A stretch of 64,000 nucleotides of DNA from Strix aluco (taxonomy: Eukaryota > Chordata > Aves > Strigiformes > Strigidae): contig NC_133948.1 in NCBI RefSeq assembly GCF_031877795.1, positions 14,710,948 through 14,774,947 of the forward strand. Direction: 5' to 3'. Position numbers and translations under genes: made by a program. Each line of letters opens with the position of its first letter. The first letter of the stretch is position 1. Below, piece by piece: positions 1 to 12,300 of this stretch. The notes under the pieces are model-generated. The model made no database searches and was not told the origin of the DNA. It saw only the letters and a list, made by a program, of their open reading frames with translations.

Positions 1-322
1 TAAGTCTGATCTTCTCCAAACATGGAAATGTGAGAGAAGTCAAGCAGTCTTCCTCAAGGTTAGATACCAATGCTATCTGAAAGTCAAAAATTGGGAATTA
101 ATTAGAGAGCAACAGAGCCTCTAATGCCAGAGCACGTAATTTTGGAAGGTTTCCTCTGAACCTCGTAGGTGATGCTGTGCAGCATCCTGAAGTTCTGGTT
201 TCCTGCCCTACAGTCTCTTTTCTGTATGTTAACTTTTTCCATTAGAATGCTTTTAAGCTTACATCTTTTAAAGTTTTGTTAAATTCAAAGATAACGCACA
301 GTGATTCTTTCTTTGCGTACAG
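1..322 (+). other. FBXW8: FBXW8 intron, upstream of the first visible exon
   Basis: AT-rich intron sequence ending in a pyrimidine tract and AG at 321-322. Nothing else is seen. Confidence 0.85.
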
Positions 323-3300
323 GAACCGTTAGCATTTGGAACCTGATGTTCGGGCGGGAGCCAATCCATCATTACCAGCACAATCAGAGGATACAGGCTT
401 TAGCTCTTGGTTCAGAGGGTGCCACAGTAGCAACAGCATCTGGCTTCGAGGTCAAAGTGGAAAGCCCTAATGACAGAGGATTCTGGCAAACCACAGAAAC
501 ATTTGAAATCCAGAAATTGGTGAGTCTCCAGGCCACTCAGCCTCTTTCTTGGAGCTCCTGATCCACTAATTATTTTTGGTACAGTTGAGAGGAATCTTAT
601 AAAAATCTTACAAGAGTGTTGTCTGAACTAGATAACAGCTTTTTCAGCTAGAGGCTATGATTTTGAAGCAGGTTAATGGATGAGCCTTTCGTCGCTGAAG
701 AGCAAGGGTGAAATGCTGGCTTAAGCTACAAGTGAAAATGAATAGAAGTCCATATGGTGCAGGAGGTTGGCTGTTTTTAATTATTTTTTTGTCAACATTA
801 AACTAAGTTGGCTCATTTTGTAAATCAGTTTTCTCGCGTAGAATTGGAGCTAAAACTCAAGGTCTCATTCCAGATCAACGCTATCTGATTAATTCTGAGG
901 CAGGATATTGCAGACGAGCTAATAGTACCACTTGTGAAGCTGTAACTAGTTGTGCAGCTTCTTTAGGTTGCACCTTCTGTCACTGAAGTTTTGAGACTAT
1001 TTTAATTAAAAAGCAAAAGCTGTCCTATTCTCTGCAGTTTTATTATGTCTGGGAGTATCAACATTTTTTCTGAAAGGGGAAGGAAGTGCATAGGAATAAT
1101 TTGAGGCTTGCAGCTTCTCTCCTATTGTAGGAAGCTGACTGCGCAGCTAAGGGGTGTGAAGTTGTGATTTAAACCACTCCTGATTAATCCCCTCTTAAAA
1201 GCTAAGTCAGTCTCACAATGCTTAAATAAACAAACTCCCCAAATATTTTAAGAGGTTTCCAAGTAAAAATGTTAAAACACTACCACACACTCCATTGTAG
1301 TTGGATCCATTTTACTCTTGCGTCTTGCTGTGAAATGTCAATTTGCCACATGTGAAAGTCAGTCAGGACAGCACGCTGTCTTCTAAAGTTGGGTTAGAAA
1401 TCAGCTGTGTTGTTGAAGAGTTTAAACCCTTCCTGTAGTGAGACTTTTCGGCAGCATCTTAACCATTTACTGAAATGGAAGAGCAACGTCATTCCGGTCT
1501 TGTGACAGAAGATAGGGGAGCTGGTATTTGGGCTGTCCTAGAGTCACGTGATGACTTTTCTGTTAATTTAGAGTATATATACATTGATTGCAGGGTAAGC
1601 ATCAACTATTCCATGTTAGTTGTGTGAATGTGTTGTCTCTTCTGACGTACTGTATTCACATTCTAGCCACGATATTTGCTTTATGTGCTTTAACCTTATG
1701 GCTTTCTGTCCTTCATCTGAATGAGCCCATTAAGTCTTGCTCCTTTCTTTGATGTGATATTTTGGTGTATTCTGTTGTAATGTGTTCTGGTTAGTATTTT
1801 TAATGGGCTCGTTCTAAAGACTGTGAGCTAGATTTCATCATAGGAGCTAAGCTTGCAAAAGTTCAGAAATAAAATTGATACGCGGTCTTTGTCTGAAATA
1901 ATCCATAATTAGGATGATTCCAGATAGCAGATAACCACATCAGTAGCATGTTCAGTTTAGCGTGTGTCAGTAGTGATGGAAAAGAATTTTTGGATGTAAT
2001 AAAAACTTAAAAGTCTGCTTTTTTTAGGTCAACTTCCTTAATCTGGTTCCAGATGTTATGGGGAGTCCAGTGACAGTAGCAGCTGCAGAAGATGTCGTTT
2101 ATCTCCTGAAAGCAGAAGATCCTGGCAAAATTCTCCATTCTGTCTATGGTCAGCCTGTCACGTGTCTTGATGTGTCTGCTCATGAAGCAGCCTTTGGGGT
2201 CAAAACCTTTGGCTGGTTGTTGAATGAGCCCAACCAGGTACTGAAATTTTTTTTGATAAGATTTTTATACCTTCGTAATTAACAAAGGAAAAAAGGGTTC
2301 AATCTACTGACCATTTCCTTCCCTGCTATTCAGCATTTGACAGTAGAGGGAAAACATTCTTTTAATGCAATAATCTGATGCTTCTATTAGTGTTCTAGTG
2401 GGCTGAAGTAAGGGATTATTGTTCAGGTGACTGGGTTCACTGTAGATACTTGGCATTCTCTGCTCCTCAGCGAGTCCCAGCTCATTCAGGTGTATGCTGT
2501 GTCAGTGGCCCCCTAGGGGGACTCACCCCAAAAAACCTAAAAACCCCATTAAACCCCTGCCCCAAAAGCCAAAACATCCCTCAGCCTTTCTGATGAGGGC
2601 ATCCTGAGCAGTGTGTCAAGCCTTGTACATGCAAATGTGCAATCTTAAGAGGATGCTGCTTTTTTTTTGTGCATTTGACTATTTGAACTAACTTACTTCC
2701 AATTTGGTGAGGATGGTGTGACTGTGGTATTAAAGGAAGCTAAGTGGTAATCATAGTTTTGAAGCCCCCTGTGACACAGCCTGCTGCTTTCATCAGCACA
2801 TCTTAGCAGTGGCAGGGTAGATCAAAACCAGACTGGTTTTGTAACCCAGCTGAAGACTCATGGCTGAGGCACGCTTCTAATGCAGCTCGTCTCAAACTTC
2901 TCTGCTTGCAGGAAGGGCTCTTTGGGGTTTGCAGACCCAAATAAGTAGCATAAATAATTTGTATTTGGGGGGGCTCAGAATCCTACCTGAGATTCCAGGC
3001 AGCAGCCAGCTCCTGGACACAGCCCCACTCCAGGGCAGGGACCAAACTGCAGAACAACCTGTTTCCAGATGCCTTAAGAAGAGTTTCTCTCCCTTTCCTG
3101 CATCTTGTCTAGCTTTCCACTCCCTAATTTCATTCCATTTTTTGTGGTTATACTTCAGGCATGTGATGGGCTATCAGCAATGAGGGAAGGAGAGTGCTTC
3201 AGGCAGGTGGAGAAAGAAGCAGGAGGTGAGCACCCAGATGAAAGCAGCTGTGGTCAGTAGTGTATAAATGCAGCATTTTCTTTGGCAAGTGACTGGAACA

Positions 3301-6300
3301 GGAAAGCTTTATTTAGGACTACCTCTGTGTTAGGAACAAATGTGTCCAGCTGCATCTAATTTCCCCTTAAAATGCTGAGGCCACCATAAATACCTCTAGG
3401 GTTGAGAGATGCTGCGAGGCCATGCTGTCTTTATTAATTCCTTTGCTGTCCTAATCCAATTCTTTTCCCTACAGAGGTGGGAGGTTAGAAGGTAAAATTG
3501 CCTCATTCAGGGGCATTATATCGGTGATCGCCTTTGTGCCTCTTAAAGGAATAGAGAAATCTACTTAGGCCCCCGAGCATCACTCTGTAAAGCCGGACAT
3601 ATTTCCTAATTTAGTTCTGAACTATTTGGCATTTGATGGCAGATTGTATTATGCAGTGCATCAGTGCGCATCCTAATCAGGGAGATGGGACTGAAGTCGT
3701 CCAGACGGCTGGGGTGTGTTTGACAAGGACGCTTGCTTGGCATTGCCGCACCAGCTGACATCACGCCGGAAATTAATTACTAATGTCTATTATGATAATT
3801 ATTCGCCTCGCGCAGACGTGAAGGGACTTCGCATTGGCTGATTACACTGGTCACAAGTTGACAATCTGTCTTTAAGAGAGCTTTCAGTCTCGGAAATGTA
3901 ATGATGAAGAATTCCAGCCCTGTTGGCTGCTGGCTGTGTTGCTGTAGTGGGAAAGCTGTGTTTCTTCTCAGTTTGGGGGTTGGTGGGTTTTTTTGTTTTT
4001 CCTGAGGGATATTTTTTTCTTTAGTGTAAGCTCACAGTCCTAATGCTACTGCCTAGTAACCTGCTTTCTGATGAAAATATAGTTAAGGAAAACATCTTTT
4101 TTCCTCTCTCTTTTTTAATCGTCTAATTTTAACCAAATTTGACAGCAGAGTAGAGATCTGAGGCATAAATTTTGTAGGAACTTTTATGTCGAAGAGGAGA
4201 AAAACATCAAATCTGTGGCATAGACTTGCCTACTGTTAGATGACAGACGTCTGTGCAGGAGAGAGGGAAGAATATAAATGCTTCATCTGTGAGAAGTTCA
4301 ACTTTCACTTTATTAAGCATTAGACAACCCAAGTATGATGCTGTTTCTTGAAAATTCATCTGTTTAGTGCTGCTGGAGCTCTTTGTTTTATGTTAAGCTA
4401 AGAGAAATTTCTTTAGTAAGGGTTATTTCAGCTGTATTAACTCAACGTGGAACATACTATTTTCCTTAAATTCCAAATTCTTGAAATACTGAGATCTGCA
4501 TTCCCATCTAGACTCGTATGTGGCTAATAATATAGACCAGATAATGAACCACAGGGAAGAAAGACCCTAACCCTGGCTTTCCCTTTCAACCTAAAGTGAT
4601 GCTTGTGACATGCAGTGGACATGCCTCGAAGGGTGGTGTCTAGCAAATAACATAATACCCTGTGTCATGAGGTTTGGAGACCCGTGGTTTCAATGCTGCA
4701 GCAGCAACACAAAGTCTTGGCATTCACGTGTTTGAATTTGGGGTTTGAGCACTGTATGTAAAATTAAATCCACTGATTTAAACTAGAGCTGGCTTTGGTC
4801 CTCTCCATGTCAGGATATAAACCTCTTAAACCAGTAGCGCTATAGCTGTCAGGATTAACATCATCTGATTTCTGATGCAATTATCTTACTGATTGTAGGA
4901 TCTGACTGAAGCTTTTCTCATAGTTGGTATATTTATAAGCTTCCCTTGCTGTCAGGTCTGGTCTACTGTAGCTTCAGGTGAGCTCTCTCCTGCTTGTGGA
5001 TTATTTCTATGAAATTTATAGGTGCTTCAGGGATGGGGGTGGAGAACAAACCCAGCTTTCTCCTGTGTTTAAAATTTAGTTGAAATTTTTTAATGTATTC
5101 AACAGTTCTTGGTGATAGAAGATAATCAACATGGGAGGTTTTGGGGTTTTTTTCCACCAAAGAAACTTCATGTAGCACGCAAGAGAACTGTACTTTAAAC
5201 TCATGCAACTGAAGAACTCTTTTTGTTACATGCATTATAAGGTGCAGTTCAGAGTATGTCTGGTTTTGGTTGCTTTGTGCACAGACTTGTAGATGGGGAA
5301 GAGAGGAGTGAAGGGAGGACAGTGATGATTTTAGAGCCTCCAACTTAGAAACAGAAAGCTAGATATGTTCAGATGTCTTGGGAGTTGTTTGTTATGCTGT
5401 CACCTTTTCATCTATTTTGAGCTGGTGATTGGCTTGTACTTGATGAGGGGCGTTCAACATCACCTGCCTCTTCTCATCAGCAATTGAAATACTGCTTAGT
5501 TTTGCTCCTGCATTTAATGTTTCCATGGTGTTCTTCAACTGCTTGCTAATGTGAGTGTATCCAGTAAAATTAACCACTTGAAATGGATGTTATGAACTAA
5601 TAGTAAGTGGAAAAACAAATTTTAAATAATCTTTTAAATTTCATTTCACGCTTTACAGTCTCTTGGATGATGCATTTAGGTCATAGCTGCTTTATATAAG
5701 CTGTTACGTCTGTCTTGCACCTTATTTTAACTAAATTCCTCCTCTTTGTTAACTGATAAGCTTGCATTGTCTTCTCTGGTGTTGTAATGTCTCCAGTTCT
5801 TGTGGAGTTTGAAAGACTTGAAATTTTTTTTATCTTGATTCTTCGTGTTTAAAAAATGTGGGGTTTTTTTCAGTGGTCCTAGTAAGTAGTCCAGTTCTCA
5901 ATAAATTGATCTTTATGAACTTTTGTTTTCATACCAGTAGAAGGGTAGGTCTTACTGGTGACTGAATTTGGACATATGGGACTTGCCCAAACATTTCTCT
6001 TTGGGGAGCTGTAGGACTGTAGAGTGTTAGCAGAAGTTAGAAGGTGAAAGGTGTTTTAAATACCTTTTTCTTTATAAACTCTTTGGTACCCTGTAGGAGA
6101 GACAGAACTCTTTCTGAGGATCTGAACAGTGTAACTTTTTAGGCACTGCAAGAAATACAGTCCAGCAGAGAGACCAGAAGTTTTTCCTTGCCTAAATTTT
6201 GCATGGTGGATTGATGAACCCCTTTCTTGCCAAAAAGTAACAATCATCCATCTTGTTTTTTCTGTGTTTGTAAATGACCAGAAATAATATTGCAAGTTAA

Positions 6301-9300
6301 AAAATCCCTTTTGTATTGGCTTATTGGCTAATGTTAATGACGTTCTGCCTTTTTTTTTTTTTCTCCCTTTCCCTATTTGTACATTAATGTGAATACCTCA
6401 AAATTGGCACAGCTGCTTAGGTAGGTGTCTCGGGTTTTGAAAATATAGCTGCTAGGATGTGCCATGCATATTCAAGTCAATAACCTATAAAACCAAGAGA
6501 ATTCATTCAGTTTTTAAGAATTACCTTGCTTTCCTTTTCCCTGGTCTATCCTTATGTTGGGGAAAATGTGTGTCTGGGCTAGGGCTTGTTTTTTTAGTGA
6601 GTGGGTGGTTCAGTGGGTAAACATATTATCCTTTCATCTTCTGGCTACCTGAACTCTTACATCAGTCTTCAGCCACAAGTCAAGTGAGTCTGGTGACCTC
6701 ATTCCTGGTCCTAGCAGACATCTGTCCACATCACAAGCCCGTCAAGGCTGGCAGTGTCCCTGCCGCTGGCAGCGCGGGCTCGGGCAGTGTCCAGCGCTGG
6801 AACAGCGAGGGTTGCAGGTGTGTTGGCAGAACCACGTTGCCGAAGCTTGCCCGCCGTCTGCCTGCACAACGCTTGGCTCTACTTCTTGCTACCAGCTTGG
6901 AGTCTCACTTTTTAACTCCAGTCAGATGAAAACTTAAAAGGAAAAACCCACCTATGCTTGTCTTCAGCTTCATGTATAACTTTTACGGCAGGTGTAGGTA
7001 TTTGGAGGACCAGGCTGTGTGTGTGGCTGGGTTTTTTTGCTGCTGGATTTGCTGCAAGCTCTTCAGATTCTGTTATTTTTGCTATCCTCTGTGTGGGTCT
7101 TTAAACATTGCTTGAGACTGCTTGGTGCAGCTCAGTGCATGCAAAATAAGAGTTCTCATTTGCCAGCATAGAGTCACCTTTAGGATGGCATGAAAGTCAA
7201 TTTTCCACATGCTCGGAGAAACGCTTGTGTTACCAGCTTTACACAATGACTTATATCTGGCAAGAACTTGCAAAATAGTCTCTCTGGCTGATTGTCAAAA
7301 ATTACATCATATTGGAGTAAACTGCTTTTAAATCAAACATCCATTATTCATGTATATTAACTGCTTTTTTTTTTTTTACTGGCTGTTTTGTGTATGATTT
7401 ACTCTTTTTCTTTCTCTCTGATTGTCTGTCTGTCTCCCTCAGCTGCTCCTTTTAAATCTTAGCTCATCTTTAAATTTATGGAGCCAAAACACTTATCTCT
7501 GTGTACAAGTATCAATATGCTGACCTTGCATTTGTTAATAGTCAAATTTTTTTGTTGTTGTTGCAGTGTTATGTGCCATATTTACAGTAGGCAATTCAGT
7601 ACATTTACATGGGGAAACCGTGCCCCTGAGGCTTGTAAACTTTGAAAATATTCTTTTTCCACATCCCTTTAGAAATAAAATTCAAACTTACAGCAGTGTG
7701 TACCTTATGTTGTACTTAAATTTGATGACTTCTGCTGCAAATGCATATGAAATAACCTTATCGCTTTTGTAGACACCCTTTGAATTGAAGGGTTTTGATC
7801 TGAGCAAAACCCAGATCCCTTTTTATTTGTGGTAGACTTGAAATTTCACGACCCTTTCTTTTGTTGACAATATTGATGTGTATTTAGGCAATGTTTTTTC
7901 TAGTTGGCAGAGGGATGGGCAGAAGGAAAGGGGAAGAAACATAATCTGAAAATAAATATAAATTCTATTCCCAATTTTGATGCTTGTTCCTCTGCCTCTC
8001 AGGTTTTATTATTTTGATCCTCTGTCTCTAAATTGACAGTTAGAAACCTCTATCCTAGACAGTTCTTTCTGAGAAAGTGGTTCTTTAATGTATCCTGTAT
8101 GTTATTCAGTAAGGAAAAGGATGTAGGTTTTGAATGTGGTTTTACAGTATACTTTTGCTAGTATTTATGATACTCTGTTCAATACTTCATCTAAATAAGA
8201 ACAGAATATACTGTATATACAGAGTGCTTCGCCCAATTCTGAGAGACAGCTCAGTTTTTACTAGCTGTGCGATGTGGTAACTTTTGACAAGAAGCAGAAA
8301 TGCTATTGCAGAGGGGAACTAGCTGTTTCACAAAGCAGTTGTCTGCTGGCTTTTGGCCAGGACAGTGGGTTGAACACCCCTGCTCTTGTTGAAAGTACCA
8401 CGGGCTCTTTGATAACAAGTGCTTGGGGATTTGTTGTTTTAATGTTCCATCCAAAAAAGACATCTCCAACAACACAGGATCCCAAAACACCTGCTGGGGT
8501 ATTGGACATGCATGGAAGAGTTCCATCAACAGCATTTCCTTCAGTTCCTTGGTTTTTCTTGGAAGTATCTCAACCAGAGCACATCGACCACGCTTGACCT
8601 CACTTAGCTGCAAGATGTAACAAAGCTCACAGCTTAGCTATTCTGGCTACAGAGTTTAATTCTCTGTGAATTAATTTAGTCTTCTTTCTTGAGTTCTTGG
8701 ACAGCATTTAAAGAGAGTTCCTGTACCCACTGCTCTGCAGTTCCGTGAAGTACAGTAACTTTTCCTTTCTTCCTCTGCCTAGTGTCTTATGAATTTGCCA
8801 GCTTCTCAGCGCATCTATCTGAGAACAGTGACCACAGGTTGAGACTTGCCCAACTGGCACAGTAAAGAGGGAAATTAGTCTAATGCACTGCCTTAACAAA
8901 AGAGAGAGTATGAGCTTGAATAATTAATACCACTAGTCTGTGGCAATCGGATAAAATGAAGTCCCATTTGCTCAGCCTTATTAAAAGAGAGAGAGAGAGG
9001 GAGAGATGGTAAAGGTCGTTAAGGGACTTGTAACATGGAAAGAATCGCCTCTGAGATGGATAATGTGTTTTCTAATCTCTGTGGTCTTTAACTAAACATA
9101 ATGGTAAAGGTACTCTGGCTATTTCTGGCTTGTTGAATTATTAAGCATTCTGGGAGATTGCTTGGCTCTTATCCAATAACTTAGACTTTTTCATTTGAAC
9201 AACGTTAATAGGTAACACTTTTTATTTTGTGCGTTAGATCCTGATACATCTGCATGGAGTATTTAATGTTTTTCCTCCCTTGTGTTGCTGAAGTCCCACT

Positions 9301-12300
9301 GGGGGAAGGGATGCTCGTTAGTGTGTTATCCCAGGGTACTTCATTTCACACCCAAATGCTCTGGGTTCACTTACCTTCAGTTCGGTACCTATTAGGTCAC
9401 AGGTCTTGGGTGTCCATTATAGGATTATAAATATCTTTAAAAGGGTAATCCCTTTGCAGTGTGCATTATAGGATTATAAACCTCCTAAAGATCTTATGCT
9501 TTATCTGCCCTTTAACATACAGGCCCTTATTTCAAGTCCCTATTGACCAGGTATTTTCATTCTTTCTCCTTGGCCTTTGTAAAGAAAATCCTTGTTGCCT
9601 TGGGATATTATGGGAGAGCTCATCACAAGTGTTCTAGCAACTTCAAAATTGTCATCAGCATACTCTTAAAAACCCTGTCTTCAAGAAATTATTATTCAGA
9701 CTTTAAAAAGCATTCTGAGTTCTTTTTGTTTCTTTACCTATCAGTTTGTCAGGATAAGGTTTTGAAATTTGTTTGCAAACCATAAAATTGCTCAAGACAG
9801 AATTTGAATTTAAAGATAGGTAAACCCTGGAAACTGAAAATGACAAAGAGAATCTTTCTTCCAGTGATAGGGCTAATTGGCTAGAAATACAGGTGCATTA
9901 TAAAAATTAAAAAAAACCCAAACCCAACAAACAAAAACCAGCACAACAGTCTTTTAAAGAGTGGAGACTGACATGAGAAGAGAAGGAATTGGAGGGGGTA
10001 GGAGAAGATGAAAGACAGCTTTTCTTCCAGTTTTGTGGATCTGAACCTTTATTTTTTTTACAGATTCTCTTTCTTAGATGTAAACACTTTAAATTGGTGG
10101 CCATCTGCAAGTTATGTCAGGAGGAATAAATAATTTTTCAGCTGGTGCTGCCTACATATGAGAATTGCCACAGGTCTGAATTTGAGACTGCAGGCAGGAG
10201 AACCTGTAATATTTGCTCCCATGTAAAACAGGGGAATCTTTAACTGCTATGTGGAAGCAATTTTTCATTATAGTCTTTCATGGCCATATCTGAATTTTCA
10301 AGTGTGTATCATATGTTTATAAGATAGATGGGAGCAGTGGTCATTTAGATAAATTAATAGTTTATGGATGTTCACTTTAAGTATTAGCCCCAGGGGACTT
10401 TGGGGAAAGCAGCGTTTGGCCCTCTCCAGAGTTTTAACGTACAGCTGGGAAGGGCTGGTTCAGAGGCTCAACTGGGAGCTGGAAGACGTTGTTGTTGACC
10501 CGATCATTTATTGTTCATAAGTTGAATTCAGAAGTTTATTGACTTTGTCTTTTGTTCAAAACTTTCCAAGGAGGAATTTGGTTGCCAGGCACAGATATTA
10601 ATTTCCTTTGCACTGAAAACTGTGCAAAATACCCTTGCCAGAATGTCATTATCTCTGGGTTTGGTTAGTGAGCTGTTGGAAGCTGTGCTGCAAGTGAGAA
10701 CAGACTGTAAATTGGTCTTTACCTTGAAGACTAACATCTTCCTGCTGTTTGTAGCAACTTTTTTGTAGGTATGGAAGTTTAAATTAATTTTTTAGCAACT
10801 TTTGTGTCCTAAGTGTCCCTGCAGAGGTAGAGTCTTCCTTGCTTTACAGAGCTTGGGTAAAATTGCTTTGGTTTTTTGGGTCTTTAGCATGCAATTTTTC
10901 ATTCTTAAGAGTGGTATTTGAGGCAGATAGCTTCACAAAGACAAGGCTGGGAGAAGGAACTAGTTGGGAGATTATAAATATTGAGAAAGTAGGGTATGAA
11001 TATGTTGATTCTAATAGGGAGCTGATAATACATCTGAATAAAACCATGCCTGCTTTTTAGTTGGGAGAAATGGCAGATGGAGGAAACCTGCAGATTCTCT
11101 GCCTTTCTTTGCAGTATTCCTAGAGATTATTAAAGTTTGACTTTTGTTGCCTAGAGGCATCCATCACAAAATGATCCCCTCCTGCTCTCTTAATTCCACC
11201 TTTCAGATGCGTACTAAAATTACACAGATAGGAAGTAAAAGGCCAGGCAGCATCACTATCGCTGTTCTGGCAAATGTTGAAATAATATGTACAGATAGTG
11301 TAATATTTATTAAGCTGCATGTGGATATAATCAGAAAAGTAGAAGTTAAGTATATTGATGTGATGCTGACGTAGCCAGGCTGATGTTGCCATGGAAGCTG
11401 TAAGTTTTTTCTGATGTTTTAACCACCGTTACTCTTTTCATGGTCATAGGTTTCTTTTAAATTAAAGGAGCATCACCACGAAATTTAATAATGTTTATGA
11501 AGTTATGTAAGACCAGGTACTGTGCTGAGCTCCACTGGGCTTTGACCAGTACATTTTTCTGTTTCTAAAAATACTTGCTCTCCTAAATTGAAAGGCCCAG
11601 ATAGATAAATCTCATCTGGCCCCACAGGAAAGACAGTGAACGTGATTAAACTGATTGCTGCACAAAGGAGAGGAGGGTGAAGAGACGGGAAACAACTCGT
11701 ACCTCTCTTCTAGTCTCTGGTCAAATCGTCCTGGATGTTGCTTAAAATCAGAGTTGTTTTTATTCCTTTCCCATCTGAACTGCCACTTCAGATGTAATGT
11801 TTCTCTTAATCTGTTTCTGCCGCATGATCTGTACAGAAGCTATCAGCAGGGCCTGTCAGCGCTGAGTCGGTGTTCAGTTCTGCTCTTCAATTTTTGCTGT
11901 ATTTGGTTGAATCTTTCTTGCACAGTCCATCTGTCTAAACCTTCTAAATGTTGATTCTGTTTACTTTTACTACTCTTTCAAATATTTAAAATTGATGAAG
12001 AAACTATTTGCTTTTCCATGTAAGCCTTAAAAATTTGATCTGGAGAAAATCTGTGTGGCTTGCTTTGTCTGCCTGAGAGCTATACCTATCTGATACTGGT
12101 TGGCAAGAGCCTTGCATCCCTGCTTCTTGGTGGATTCCATTGTGAAACTTGATTTCCTTATTTCTGAGGGTGTTGTTGCCCTTCTTAAATCGTGACAGAT
12201 CTGTATCTTGGTTATATATTAGCATGTTGAAAAACAAGTCCTGCAAACCATCTCTGATGGTGATAGCTCTGCTCTACTTTATGCTGCAGCAAAATGTAGT

